Notes: generated by a model not told the origin, from the letters alone. DNA of 64,000 bases from Alistipes finegoldii DSM 17242 (GCF_000265365.1 NC_018011.1:3427501-3491500); one strand, 5' to 3'. Shown: positions 27,326 through 37,277, counted from the first letter of the stretch. Numbers and translations are program-made.

Positions 27326-29974
27326 TCAGAGCCACATGACCAAATGATAGACGGCCCATGCCGCCAGCCATGCCAGCAGGGTGTTGTATGCCACGCTGGC
27401 GACGGCCCATCGCCAGCCCGCCTCCGAGCCGATGGCCGCGACCGTGGCGATGCAGGGGAAGTAGAGCAGGATGAATACGAGGAACGCCAGCGCCGAGGCG
27501 TGGGTGAAATCGCCGCTCGCCGTCAGACGTCGCGCGAGATTCGCCGTCTCTTCGTCTCCGTCCGCCGCGGCATCTTCGGCCGCCGTTCCCGGATTTAGGC
27601 CCGGCCGGCCGTCGGCCGTCTTCGCTATGTAGATGGCCGTCGGGCCGTCCGCGCCGCCGATCACGGCGACCTTGCCGTTTGGCAAATCGTTGATCGACAG
27701 CTTCGCGGTGTCTGCCATCTCACCCGATTCGGCAACTATTTCGATCGTCCCGGAAGGCTGCGCCGCCGCAGGAGCCCCTTCGGAGTAGAGTACGCCGAGC
27801 GTACTGACGATGATCTCCTTGGCCGGGACGCCCGACAACAGGGCCACGCCCGCTTTCCAGTTCAGCCCCAGCGGACTGAACACCGGCTCGCAGGTGCGTC
27901 CGAGACGTCCGAGGTAGGAGTTTTCGTAATGTTCGGGCGTATTTCCGGCGTCGGTGCGGGGGTAGTAGCTCAGGAACCATACGACCACCGACGCGACCAG
28001 AATCATGCCGCCCATCTTGCGCAGATATTGCGCGCACTTGTCCCACATATGCCTGAGCGTCGTTTTCCATGTCGGCAGGCGGTAGGGCGGCAGCTCCATG
28101 ACGAACGGCGTTTCGTCCACCGGGAACATGAACCGCCGCATCAGCCGCGCCGTGAAGACGGCCAGCACGACGCCCAGCACATAGAGTCCGATCATCACCA
28201 GCCCGGCATTCTCGGCAAAGAAGGTGCCGGCCAGAAGCAGGTAGATCGGAATTCGCGCGCTGCATGACATGAAAGGGGTAATCAGTATGGTAATCAGCCG
28301 ACTGCTGCGACTCTCGATCGTCCGGCAGGCCATGATCGCCGGGACGTTGCAGCCGAAGCCCATGATGAGCGGAATGAACGATTTGCCGTGCAGGCCGATG
28401 CGGTGCATCACGCGGTCCATGATAAAGGCCGCGCGGGCCAAGTAGCCCGAATCCTCCATGAACGAGATGAACAGGTAGAGGATCATGATGTTGGGCAGAA
28501 AGACGATCACGGCGCCCACGCCGCCCACGATGCCATCCACCAGCAGGTCGCGCAGCGGTCCGGCGGGCATCATGTAGTCGATCGCACCGCCGATCCAGCC
28601 CACCAGCGCGTCGATCCACTCCTGCGGATAGGCGCCCAGACTGAACGTGCACCAGAACATGAACCACATCAGGAAGAAGAAGATCGGGAATCCCCACAGT
28701 TTATGCGTCACGAAGGTGTCGATCTGCGCCGTGGTCGAAGCCTCCTCGCGCTTGCCCGGAGTGAAGGTCTCCCTGAGCGCGCCCTGTATGAATCCGTATT
28801 TCTGGTTGGCGACTGCCGTTTCGACGTCTTCGCCCAGCGCTTCGCTGATGCGCTTGGCTTCCAGATCGCGGATCGCGGCCCATTCGGGCCAGCGGCTGCA
28901 GCCGCGCAGCTGCTCCTCGACCTGCCGGTCGCCTTCGAGCATCTTCATCGCATAGTAGCGGGGCGGGAAGGCTTTGGGCAGCTCGCCGCGGAAAGCGTTC
29001 ATGTCGCCGTTCAGGCGGCGCAGTCCCTCTTCGATGACGGACCCCATGTTGATGTGGATGTGGCGCACGCGCTCGTCCTGATTCTCGTATACCGCGATCA
29101 CCGTGTCGAGCAGCTGCTCGATGCCCTTGCCGTTGCGCGCCTCGACGGGCACCATCGGCACGCCAAGCATGCGGCCCAAGTTGTCGTAATCCAGCTCTGC
29201 ACCGCTTGAGTTAAGCTCATCGAACATGTTGAGCGCCACAACCATGCGCGGGTTTATGTCGATCAGCTCCGTAGTCAGGTACAGGTTGCGTTCGAGGTTC
29301 GACGCCACCACCGAGTTGATAATCACGTCGGGAGTCCTCTCGGCGATGTGGCTGCGCACGTAACGCTCTTCGGGCGTGTAGGCCGAAAGGGCGTAGGTGC
29401 CCGGCAGGTCGGTCACTTCGAAACGGTAGCCGCGGTAGCAGCGGTGCCCGATCTTGGCGCCGACCGTCACGCCGCTGTAGTTGCCGACGTGTTCGTGACC
29501 GCCCGAAATGGCGTTGAAAAGCGAGGTCTTGCCGCTGTTGGGGTTGCCCACCAGTGCCACGCCGATCGTGCGGCTGTGACGGTTGATGACTTCGTCGATC
29601 GTCGCGCAGCCGTCATCCGGACCGGGCGTCTCGGCCGTCGGGTATTCCGGTTCCGCGGGCTGTCCGTCGGCGCCGCATCCGCAGTGCCGGCGGTGGTGTT
29701 CGTGGTGGTGATGGTGCGAGCCGCCCCCGGCGAGGTATTCGCTGGCTTCGCTGTCTGAGAGCACGACCACCATGTCGGCTTCGCTGCGGCGCAGCGAGAT
29801 GTCGTAGCCCATGATCTTGTATTCGATAGGGTCCTTCAGCGGGGCGTTGAGAATCACTTCGACCCGCTGTCCGCGGACGAAACCCATCTCCATGATGCGG
29901 CGGCGGAAACCGCCGTGTCCCGTCACTTTGAGTATCGTGGCCGATTCCCCGGTCTTAAGTTCGGATAGACGCAT
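27326..29974 (-). CDS. feoB: FeoA-FeoB fusion, iron(II) importer
   Basis: An 882-residue protein. Residues 1-75 are a FeoA (SH3-like) domain; 86-97 form a His-rich linker (SHHHHHEHHRRH) then CGCG; about 135-300 is the G domain with P-loop GNPNSGKT (143-150), DLPGTY and NMFD; from about 420 come the gate-type transmembrane segments (FGCNVPAIMACRTIESR, SGVPAKEIIVSTLGVLY). It imports Fe(II) across the inner membrane. An insertion at about 733-812, before the last helices, contains KVAVIGGADGPTAIYIAKT. FeoA-FeoB fusions are known in Bacteroidota. It is followed by the Cys-rich partner. Confidence 0.95.
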   Translation of the reverse strand: MRLSELKTGESATILKVTGHGGFRRRIMEMGFVRGQRVEVILNAPLKDPIEYKIMGYDISLRRSEADMVVVLSDSEASEYLAGGGSHHHHHEHHRRHCGCGADGQPAEPEYPTAETPGPDDGCATIDEVINRHSRTIGVALVGNPNSGKTSLFNAISGGHEHVGNYSGVTVGAKIGHRCYRGYRFEVTDLPGTYALSAYTPEERYVRSHIAERTPDVIINSVVASNLERNLYLTTELIDINPRMVVALNMFDELNSSGAELDYDNLGRMLGVPMVPVEARNGKGIEQLLDTVIAVYENQDERVRHIHINMGSVIEEGLRRLNGDMNAFRGELPKAFPPRYYAMKMLEGDRQVEEQLRGCSRWPEWAAIRDLEAKRISEALGEDVETAVANQKYGFIQGALRETFTPGKREEASTTAQIDTFVTHKLWGFPIFFFLMWFMFWCTFSLGAYPQEWIDALVGWIGGAIDYMMPAGPLRDLLVDGIVGGVGAVIVFLPNIMILYLFISFMEDSGYLARAAFIMDRVMHRIGLHGKSFIPLIMGFGCNVPAIMACRTIESRSSRLITILITPFMSCSARIPIYLLLAGTFFAENAGLVMIGLYVLGVVLAVFTARLMRRFMFPVDETPFVMELPPYRLPTWKTTLRHMWDKCAQYLRKMGGMILVASVVVWFLSYYPRTDAGNTPEHYENSYLGRLGRTCEPVFSPLGLNWKAGVALLSGVPAKEIIVSTLGVLYSEGAPAAAQPSGTIEIVAESGEMADTAKLSINDLPNGKVAVIGGADGPTAIYIAKTADGRPGLNPGTAAEDAAADGDEETANLARRLTASGDFTHASALAFLVFILLYFPCIATVAAIGSEAGWRWAVASVAYNTLLAWLAAWAVYHLVMWL

Positions 29975-29997
29975 TGTCGCTCTTTGGTTTTTGGCTC

Positions 29998-30028
29998 CAA
30001 AGATACGATTTTACGCCGGGATGTGCAA
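29998..30028 (-). promoter_or_regulatory. Promoter of feoAB
   Basis: The minus strand has TTG (30026-30028), a 20-base spacer and TATCTTTG (29998-30005). The leader is about 15-20 bases. No clear Fur box was identified by eye. Confidence 0.65.
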
Positions 30029-30087
30029 TCCCCAAAAATGGGTATTTCCGGATTGTTCACGGGATGATGCGCGGCGGGTGTCCCGTC

Positions 30088-30121
30088 TTTGCCATACTAT
30101 TGAATTATATTGTTATATTTG
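30088..30121 (+). promoter_or_regulatory. Promoter of the sulfatase gene
   Basis: TTTG (30088-30091), a 22-base spacer, TATATTTG (30114-30121). The ATG at 30145 follows 23 bases later. Confidence 0.6.
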
Positions 30122-30144
30122 CCTGAATAATTTTCTTGACGCCC

Positions 30145-31641
30145 ATGACACGAATACATTATCGCTTGCCGGCGCTGCTTTGCGGATCGCTGGCGGCCGC
30201 CGGCGTGACTGCCGCCGACGGCAAAAACAAAGGCGCTGATCCGAAACGCCCGAACATCTTGGTGCTGATCGCCGACGACATTTCCCGCGACGATTTCGGA
30301 TGTTACGGACATCCGGTTATCCGCACGCCCAACATCGACTCCCTCGCAGCCTCCGGAGTGCGCTTTACCAACGCCATCCTGACGACCAGTTCGAGCAGTC
30401 CGAGCCGCGCGAGCATCCTTACGGGGCGTTATCCCCACAACACGGGGGCCTGCGAACTCCATTCGCCGATCGGTGCGGAGCAGGTTACCGTCGCCGGAGC
30501 GCTGAAAGCGGCGGGGTATTATACGGCGCAGGCCGGAAAGTGGCATTTCGGCGATTCGTCGGCGATCCCCGCAGGGCCGGTACTGCATGATTTCGACCGG
30601 ACGGGAGGCGGCTCCAACGACGGGGGCGGTCCCAGCGGGGCCGAACGCTGGGTGGAATACCTGCGCGACCGGCCTGCCGACCGGCCCTTTTTTATGTGGT
30701 TCGCATCTCACGATGCCCACCGCGGCTGGGATGACGACCGTTCGCTGGAACGCTATAGCCCCGAAAACGTTGTCTTACCGCGCTTCTTTGTCGATGATTA
30801 CCCTTCACGGGAGGATTTCGCCAGCTACTATTACGAAGTGTCGCGCTTCGACCGTTTCGTCGGCGAGGTCGTCGCCGAACTCCGGCGTCAGGGCGTTTTC
30901 GACGACACGTTCATCGTCGTCATGGCCGACAACGGCCGTCCCTTCGCCCGTGCCAAGACACGGCTTCTACCCGATGGCATCCACACGCCTTTTGTCGTCC
31001 GTTATCCGGCCGGAATGCGTGCCAAAGCGGAGGTTTGCAACAGCTTGGTGAGCGTTGTCGATCTCGCTCCGACGCTCACCGACATTGCGGGCGTCGCAAC
31101 GCCCCGCGCATTCCAAGGACGCAGTTTCGCATCCCTGCTTGCTCATCCCGACCGCAAATTCCGTACATACGCTTTCGCCGAACACAACTGGCACGATTTC
31201 GAAGCCTGCGAACGGATGGTCTGCACGGAACGCTACCTGCTGATCGAAAATGCCCGCCCGTGGTTGAGTGCCGTAGGGGCGGCGGACGTTGTGAACAGCG
31301 CTTCGGGACGCTCGCTGTTCGAGGCCTATGCCGCAGGCCGGCTGGATTCGCTTCAGGCCGACATATTCATCACGCCGCGCCCTTCGGTCGAGCTGTACGA
31401 CTATCGCGCCGATCCGGAACAGCTGGAGAATCTCGCCGCCGGGAAATCCGCCGTAACGGCGAAGCTGCTTGCCGTACTGCGGAAATGGCAGGCAGAAACA
31501 GGCGACACGACGCCCGACAGCCTGACCCCCGACTGGCGTTCGCGGGAAACGGCCCGAAAACTCCCGGCATTCGGGGAGCGCCGCGAGATGCCGGGAAAAG
31601 CTGCCGGAGCCGCCCTGATTACCGCTCCCGGACCATTTTAG
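30145..31641 (+). CDS. Exported serine-type sulfatase
   Basis: A 498-residue sulfatase of the alkaline-phosphatase superfamily with a signal peptide (LPALLCGSLAAAGVTAA). Metal ligands are in NILVLIADDISRDDFG. The modification motif is Ser84-Ser-Pro-Ser-Arg followed by ASILTGR, so Ser84 must be converted to formylglycine by an anaerobic sulfatase-maturating radical-SAM enzyme; none is encoded here. Further motifs are GKWHFG and MADNGRP. It removes sulfate from a glycan or small ester, probably in the periplasm. No glycoside hydrolase or SusCD is adjacent. The frame is open from a TTG at 30136, but the ATG at 30145 fits the signal peptide. Confidence 0.9.
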   Translation: MTRIHYRLPALLCGSLAAAGVTAADGKNKGADPKRPNILVLIADDISRDDFGCYGHPVIRTPNIDSLAASGVRFTNAILTTSSSSPSRASILTGRYPHNTGACELHSPIGAEQVTVAGALKAAGYYTAQAGKWHFGDSSAIPAGPVLHDFDRTGGGSNDGGGPSGAERWVEYLRDRPADRPFFMWFASHDAHRGWDDDRSLERYSPENVVLPRFFVDDYPSREDFASYYYEVSRFDRFVGEVVAELRRQGVFDDTFIVVMADNGRPFARAKTRLLPDGIHTPFVVRYPAGMRAKAEVCNSLVSVVDLAPTLTDIAGVATPRAFQGRSFASLLAHPDRKFRTYAFAEHNWHDFEACERMVCTERYLLIENARPWLSAVGAADVVNSASGRSLFEAYAAGRLDSLQADIFITPRPSVELYDYRADPEQLENLAAGKSAVTAKLLAVLRKWQAETGDTTPDSLTPDWRSRETARKLPAFGERREMPGKAAGAALITAPGPF

Positions 31642-31664
31642 CGTTCCATTGCCGGGGTGTGCGC

Positions 31665-33029
31665 TCACCATCCGCCGCCCAGCGCCTTGCAGAGATTGAC
31701 GTAGTTGATATATTGCTGCGCCACCAGATTGACGAACTCCATCTGCGACTGATAGAGGCTGCGCTGGGCGTCGATCACGTCGAGGTAGTCGGACAGGCCG
31801 CTGCGGTAGAGCGCCTGCGTCATCGCGGCGATGCGGTCGTTGGCGAGAACCAGCTCGCCGTAGCGTTCGGTCTGCCTGCGGTAGGTGGCGATGGCCACCA
31901 GCGCCTGCTCGACGTCGGAAAAGGCCGTCAGCACGGTCTGCTCGTAGGTCAGCGCCGACTGCGTGTAACGTTCCATGGCGGCCTGTTCCGCGCGGCGAAG
32001 TCTGCCGAAATTGAAGACGGGGAGTGTCAGCGAGCCTAACGCATCCCACGCCCAAGGGTTGGCCGAAGTTAAACCTTTGATCGAATTGGATGCGATTCCG
32101 CCTTTGGCCGTCAGAGCAATGGACGGGAACCGGTTGCCGCGTGCGATGCCCACTTCGGCGGCTGCGGCGAGCATATCGTAACGCGCCTGCATGATGTCGG
32201 GCCGCCGTTCGAGCAGCTCCGAGGGCAGTCCGACGGGAATGTCCGCCGGACGGTAATCGGTCAGCAGGCGCAGTCCAGCCCCCGCGCTGTCCGTTCGCCG
32301 CGGCGTTTCGCCCAGCAGGATGTCGAGTGACAGCCGCGTCTGCGCCACGGCCCGTCGGTACTGCGGAATGTCCGCTTCGGCGGTGTAGACCAGACTCCGG
32401 GCCTGCTCCAGCGCCACGCCGTCCGACATGCCGTAGCGGAACATCGAGTCGATCAGGGCCGCCGATTCGCGCCGCAGGGCGCAGCTCTGCCGGGCGATCG
32501 CCAGATCGCGTTCGTATTCGAGCAGGGTGAAATAGGTCGTGGCGACTTCGGCCGCCAGCGCCAGCCGCACGCCCCGCAGCGCCCACTCCGACGAGGCTAT
32601 CTGGGCTTTTGCGGCGCGTTTGGCATTGCGCAGCTGCCCGAAGAGCGCCACCTCCCACGAGAGCGACGGCTCGACGGCGTACGACTGCACGATCTTCGTG
32701 GCAGGCGTATATTCGCCTTCGGCCGTGACGCCCAGCCCGACCTGCGGCAGGTACTGCGCCCGCACGCTCTTGAGGTTCAGCCGCGCTTCCTCCACGCGCG
32801 AGGCCGCCACGGCCACGTCGCGGTTGTTGTCCAGCGCCCGTGCGACGAGGTTGTTGAGCACCGTATCGCCGAACAGCGTCCACCATTCGGGGCCGAAGCG
32901 GGTCGTGTCCTCCGAGAATCCCCGCCCGTAGATGTAATCGTCGGGCACAGAGACGCGCGGCGGGTAGAAGCGCGGCGTGCAGGCCGCCGTAAATGCTGCG
33001 AAAATGATTATGAGGTATCCGGCTTTCAT
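31665..33029 (-). CDS. TolC/NodT-family outer membrane efflux lipoprotein
   Basis: A 454-residue OprM-type channel. The signal peptide ends in lipobox TAAC with Cys17. There are two repeats of the helical hairpin pattern (ARALDNNRDVAVAASRVEEA; LLERRPDIMQARYDMLAAAA) typical of NodT proteins, with the VPLPVFNFGR-like segment LTLPVFNFGRLRRA. It forms the outer-membrane exit duct of the tripartite pump. Its start overlaps the end of the RND gene by 4 bases; it is the last gene of the operon. Confidence 0.93.
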   Translation of the reverse strand: MKAGYLIIIFAAFTAACTPRFYPPRVSVPDDYIYGRGFSEDTTRFGPEWWTLFGDTVLNNLVARALDNNRDVAVAASRVEEARLNLKSVRAQYLPQVGLGVTAEGEYTPATKIVQSYAVEPSLSWEVALFGQLRNAKRAAKAQIASSEWALRGVRLALAAEVATTYFTLLEYERDLAIARQSCALRRESAALIDSMFRYGMSDGVALEQARSLVYTAEADIPQYRRAVAQTRLSLDILLGETPRRTDSAGAGLRLLTDYRPADIPVGLPSELLERRPDIMQARYDMLAAAAEVGIARGNRFPSIALTAKGGIASNSIKGLTSANPWAWDALGSLTLPVFNFGRLRRAEQAAMERYTQSALTYEQTVLTAFSDVEQALVAIATYRRQTERYGELVLANDRIAAMTQALYRSGLSDYLDVIDAQRSLYQSQMEFVNLVAQQYINYVNLCKALGGGW

Positions 33030-36000
33030 GACTGTTCCTGTTTTTTGCGTTCGCGGCGGCGTTCGAAACCGCCGATGCGTCCCACGAAATAGTAGAGCGC
33101 GGGGTAGACGAAGATGCCCAGCAGCGTGGCGAACAGCATGCCGCCCACGAGCGCGACGCCCATGATGTTGCGCGCCGTGGCGTATACGCCGCTGGCGAAG
33201 ATCAGCGGCATGACGCCGAGGATGAAGGCGAAAGCGGTCATGATGATCGGCCGCACGCGCAGTTTGGCGGCCCCGATCGCGGCGTCCATGAGCGAGGCGC
33301 CCTGCTCGTTGAAGAGCCTGTCGGCGTACTCCACGACCAGAATGGCGTTTTTGGCCGCCAGTCCGATCAGCATCACCAGCGAAATCTGCATGTAGATGTC
33401 ATTGACGTAGAAGGCGTTGAGCAGGTGTGAGACGCCGATGAAGAGCACGGCGCCCAGCACCGCCACGGGAACGCTCATCAGAATCGCCAGCGGCAGCCCC
33501 CACGATTCGTACAGGGCCGCCAGCGCGAGGAACACGAAGACCAGCGCCAGCAGGTAGACCAGTCCTCCGGTCTTCGAAGCGTTGGCTTCCTGAAAGGAGG
33601 TGCCGCTCCATGCCGTGCCGACGTCGTCGGGCAGTACCTGCGCGGCCGTGCGGGTGATGTCCTGCATGACGGTCGTCGTCGAGGTGCGGGCCGCGGGGGT
33701 GACCGTAAGTCCGATCGAACGGTAGAGGTTGAACTGCGAGACGTATTCGACGCCCACGGTATCCACGACCTCGACCAGCGACGAGACGGGGACGCTTTCG
33801 CCCGACGAGGAGGCGACGTAATAGCTGTCGAGCGAGCGTTTGTCCATGCGGTAGGCGGGGGCGGCCTGAATGTAGGTCTGGTAGAGCTTGCCGAAACGCG
33901 AGAAGTTGTTGACATAGGCGCCGCCCAGCAGGGTCGTCAGGTCGCCGTAAAGTACGCCCAAGTCCACGCCCGAAGCCAGCGCCTGCTCCTTGTCGATGCG
34001 CAGCCGCCGCTGGGGGACGCCCGCGTTGAACTGCGTGGTCACCGACGCGACGGAGGGCAGCTTGCGCAACGAGTCCATCAGCCGTTCGCTCTGCTCCAGC
34101 AGGTAGGCCGTGCCGCGCCCTTCGAGGTCCTGCACCTCGACCGAAACGCCCGACGTGATGCCCAGACCGGGGATCGACGGCGGGATGAAGGCGAAGCACT
34201 CGGCGCCCGGAACCGCCATGTAAAGCTCGTCGGTGAGTTTCTGGGCGATCTCCATGGCCGTCAGTTTGCGGTCGGAATAACCGACCAGCGACACGAAGAT
34301 GATGCCGCTGTCGGTCGAAGCGATGCCCGCCATCATGTTGAATCCCGCGGCGAACGAGGTCGAAGCGACTTCGGGCAGCGTGCGGATCACTTCGTCGGCC
34401 CGGATCATGGCCTTCTGTGTCACCTGCAGCGACGAGGCTTCGGGAGTCGAAACCATCACCATCACGTATCCCTGATCCTCTTCGGGCAGGAATCCGGCGG
34501 GCAGTTTGCGCCACACGAGGAAGATGACGGCCAGTACCGCGGCGATAAATACGCCCGTGCGGGCCACGTGGCGGATCAGCGTCGGCGTGAAGGCCGTATA
34601 TTTGTCCATCCGCCGGGCGAACCAGCGGTTGAAAGCGGCGAAGAATCCCTTCTTGGGCGGTTCGCGGCGGCGCAGGAGCAGGGCGCACAAGGCCGGGGAG
34701 AGCGTCAGGGCGTTGAAGGCCGAGATCACGACCGACACGGCGATCGTCACCGAGAACTGCTGGAACAGCCGCCCCGTGATGCCGCCCGTAAACGATACGG
34801 GGATGAATACGGCCAGCAGGACGACGGTCGTGGCGACGATGGGCGAAGCCACGTTCTTCATGGCTTCGAGCGCCGCGGCGCGGGGTTTCATCCCGTTGGC
34901 GATATTGACCTGCGCGGCCTCCACGACCACGATGGCGTCGTCCACCACCAGACCGATCGCCAGCACCAGTCCCAGCAGCGAAATGATGTTGATCGAGAAC
35001 CCCAGCAGCGGAAAGAGCGCGAAGGCGCCGACCAGCGACACGGGGATGGCGACCAGCGGAATGACCGTGGCGCGCCAGTCCTGAATGAAGAGGTAGATAA
35101 TGCAGATCACCAGCACGAGGGCTATGATGAGCGTGGTGAAGATGTCGCTGATGCCGGCGTCGATGCTGGTCGTGGTGTCCACGACCGTCGATGTCGTGAT
35201 GCCGTCGGGCAGGCGTTCGCCGAGCCGCGCCATTTCGGCCTTGACCTTGTCGCCTACGGCCACGGCGTTGCTGCCCGGCTCCTGATAAATGACGATAAGG
35301 GCCGTAGGCTTGCCCTCGAAGAGCGAGCTTACGCCGTAACTCTGGCTTCCGAGCGATACGTCGGCCACGTCGCGCAGGCGGATCTGTTCGCCCTCAGAGG
35401 TGGTCACGACGACGATGTCGCCGAACTGCTCGGCCGTGGTGATCTGCGGGGGCATGGTCACCGTATAGGTATAGGAGGTGCCGTCGGGCGCTGGTTCGGC
35501 TCCGAACTGTCCGGCAGGGTAGATGCCGCCCTGATTTTCGATGGCGGCGGTGACGGCCGAAACCGGGATGCCGTAGTATTTCAGCACGTCGGGCCGGAGC
35601 CATACGCGCATGGCGTACTCTCCGGCGCCCATGATCGAGACCTTGCCCACGCCGTTGATCTTCAGCAGTTCGTTCTGAAGGTTGATGTAGGCATAATTCG
35701 AGAGGAATTCGTCGTCGTAGCGTCCGTCGCTGTGCAGCGAGAAGACCAGCAGGAAACCCGTCATGGTCTTGCGCGTGGTGACGCCCTGCTTGGTCACCGT
35801 CGCCGGAAGCTGGGCTGCGGCCGAGGATACGTTGTTCTGGGTGAAGATGGCGTCGAGGTCGGGATCGGACCCGATGTCGAAGGTCACCTGCATGACCATC
35901 GAACCGTCGTTGGCGCTCGTGGTCTGCAGGTAGAGCATGTCGCTGACGCCCATGACGCTCTGTGCCACGGGCGTGGCCACGGCGTTATTGACCGTCTCGG

Positions 36001-36160
36001 CGTCGGCGCCGTCGTAGGTCGCCGAGACCTCGACCACCGGAGGCGTGATGTCGGGATACTGCTCGATCGGCAGGTTCAGGATCGAGATCAAACCCACGAG
36101 TACGATGACGATGGCCAGCGAGATGGCGAAAATCGGACGTGAAATGAAGAATTTCTCCAT
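33026..36160 (-). CDS. RND multidrug efflux transporter (HAE1/AcrB type)
   Basis: A 1044-residue inner-membrane proton antiporter with twelve predicted helices in two halves. It starts MEKFFISRPIFAISLAIVIV; the proton-relay aspartate pair is in AIGLVVDDAIVVVEA, and the family segments ITPPVVEVSATYDGADAETV, GFLPEEDQGY and GLAAKNAILVVEYA are intact. It exports hydrophobic drugs or bile-like compounds through the adjacent periplasmic adaptor and outer-membrane channel. It lies 4 bases downstream of the adaptor gene. The actual substrates are unknown. Confidence 0.96.
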   Translation of the reverse strand: MEKFFISRPIFAISLAIVIVLVGLISILNLPIEQYPDITPPVVEVSATYDGADAETVNNAVATPVAQSVMGVSDMLYLQTTSANDGSMVMQVTFDIGSDPDLDAIFTQNNVSSAAAQLPATVTKQGVTTRKTMTGFLLVFSLHSDGRYDDEFLSNYAYINLQNELLKINGVGKVSIMGAGEYAMRVWLRPDVLKYYGIPVSAVTAAIENQGGIYPAGQFGAEPAPDGTSYTYTVTMPPQITTAEQFGDIVVVTTSEGEQIRLRDVADVSLGSQSYGVSSLFEGKPTALIVIYQEPGSNAVAVGDKVKAEMARLGERLPDGITTSTVVDTTTSIDAGISDIFTTLIIALVLVICIIYLFIQDWRATVIPLVAIPVSLVGAFALFPLLGFSINIISLLGLVLAIGLVVDDAIVVVEAAQVNIANGMKPRAAALEAMKNVASPIVATTVVLLAVFIPVSFTGGITGRLFQQFSVTIAVSVVISAFNALTLSPALCALLLRRREPPKKGFFAAFNRWFARRMDKYTAFTPTLIRHVARTGVFIAAVLAVIFLVWRKLPAGFLPEEDQGYVMVMVSTPEASSLQVTQKAMIRADEVIRTLPEVASTSFAAGFNMMAGIASTDSGIIFVSLVGYSDRKLTAMEIAQKLTDELYMAVPGAECFAFIPPSIPGLGITSGVSVEVQDLEGRGTAYLLEQSERLMDSLRKLPSVASVTTQFNAGVPQRRLRIDKEQALASGVDLGVLYGDLTTLLGGAYVNNFSRFGKLYQTYIQAAPAYRMDKRSLDSYYVASSSGESVPVSSLVEVVDTVGVEYVSQFNLYRSIGLTVTPAARTSTTTVMQDITRTAAQVLPDDVGTAWSGTSFQEANASKTGGLVYLLALVFVFLALAALYESWGLPLAILMSVPVAVLGAVLFIGVSHLLNAFYVNDIYMQISLVMLIGLAAKNAILVVEYADRLFNEQGASLMDAAIGAAKLRVRPIIMTAFAFILGVMPLIFASGVYATARNIMGVALVGGMLFATLLGIFVYPALYYFVGRIGGFERRRERKKQEQS

Positions 36161-36164
36161 GACG

Positions 36165-37277
36165 TCAGCGTATTACGGGGATTACCTTCATGCCGTTGCG
36201 CAGTTTCTGCTGGCCTGCCGTAACCACCTGTTCGCCCTCGGCGAGCCCCTCGTCCACGCACCACATCGTGCCGTAGGTGTCGCCCAGCACCACGCGGCGG
36301 TAGGCCGCCGTGCTGTCGGGCCGTACGACCCAGACCGAATTGACGCCCTGCGCCTGACTGACGCTCTGCTGAGGCACGATCACCCGCGGCTGCACGGGGC
36401 CGACGTTGGCCGAGACGCGGGCGAACTGCCCGGGTTTGAGCGACCGGTCGGGGTTGGGGAACATCACCACCAGCACGAGCGTTCCCGTGCTGCTCGACAC
36501 GTCCTTGCGCGTGTAGTCGTAGAGTCCCCCGTAAGGGTAGCGCGTGCCGTCGGCCAGCGTCAGGCGAATGTCCGAGAGCAGCCCCTCGTTGTCGTAGATC
36601 GAACCGCGTCCTCCGGCCGCCCTGAGGTATTCGGCCATCGGAATGGCCACATCGACGGTCAGCGTGTCGATATTCGAAATGCTCGTCAGCACGCTGAACT
36701 GCGTGCCGGGACCGACGTAGTCGCCCACATGCGCCGCCGTGTGTTCGATGATGCCGTCGATGGGCGAGCGCAGCTCGGTGTAGCCGACGTTCATGCGGGC
36801 GCTGCTGAGCGTCTGCTCGGCCGAGCGCACCGAGGCTTCGGCGGCCTTGTACTGCGCCGTATACTGATCGAGCTGCGCCTGACTGATGGCGTTGATCTTG
36901 GCCAGCGGCACGGCGCGCTCGTAGTTGTTCTGAGCCTCCAGCGCCTGCGCCTTGGCCGACTGGAGCGCGGCTTCGGCGGCGAGCATCGTGGTCGAAAGCT
37001 GGTCGGGGTCGATCGTGAAAAGCAGCTGCCCGCGTTTTACGGGCATGCCGTTCGAAAACCGCTTGGATAACAGAAAGCCATTGATCCGGGGCTGGATCAC
37101 GGCGTCGAAATTACTCGAAAGGTAACCGATGAAGCTCATGCGGTTGGGGATGCTGTCCGTAACGGCGCGGGCCGTTTCGACCTGCAGGGGCGGCATTGCG
37201 GGTTTCGGCTTGTGCCGGCCGCACCCGGCGGGCAGGAGCGCGGAAACGAGTCCCGCCACGATTAAAAGTCTGTTCAT
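36165..37277 (-). CDS. RND efflux periplasmic adaptor lipoprotein
   Basis: A 370-residue membrane-fusion protein: signal peptide with lipobox LPAGC (Cys19), a lipoyl-like half motif (SSNFDAVIQPRINGFL with GQLLFTIDP), a coiled-coil hairpin (about 85-150) and beta-barrel segments (TELRSPIDGII). It bridges the RND pump and the outer-membrane channel encoded downstream. It is the first gene of the operon (adaptor, pump, channel). No regulator gene (TetR or AraC) is next to the operon. It is divergent from the histone-like gene. Confidence 0.93.
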   Translation of the reverse strand: MNRLLIVAGLVSALLPAGCGRHKPKPAMPPLQVETARAVTDSIPNRMSFIGYLSSNFDAVIQPRINGFLLSKRFSNGMPVKRGQLLFTIDPDQLSTTMLAAEAALQSAKAQALEAQNNYERAVPLAKINAISQAQLDQYTAQYKAAEASVRSAEQTLSSARMNVGYTELRSPIDGIIEHTAAHVGDYVGPGTQFSVLTSISNIDTLTVDVAIPMAEYLRAAGGRGSIYDNEGLLSDIRLTLADGTRYPYGGLYDYTRKDVSSSTGTLVLVVMFPNPDRSLKPGQFARVSANVGPVQPRVIVPQQSVSQAQGVNSVWVVRPDSTAAYRRVVLGDTYGTMWCVDEGLAEGEQVVTAGQQKLRNGMKVIPVIR

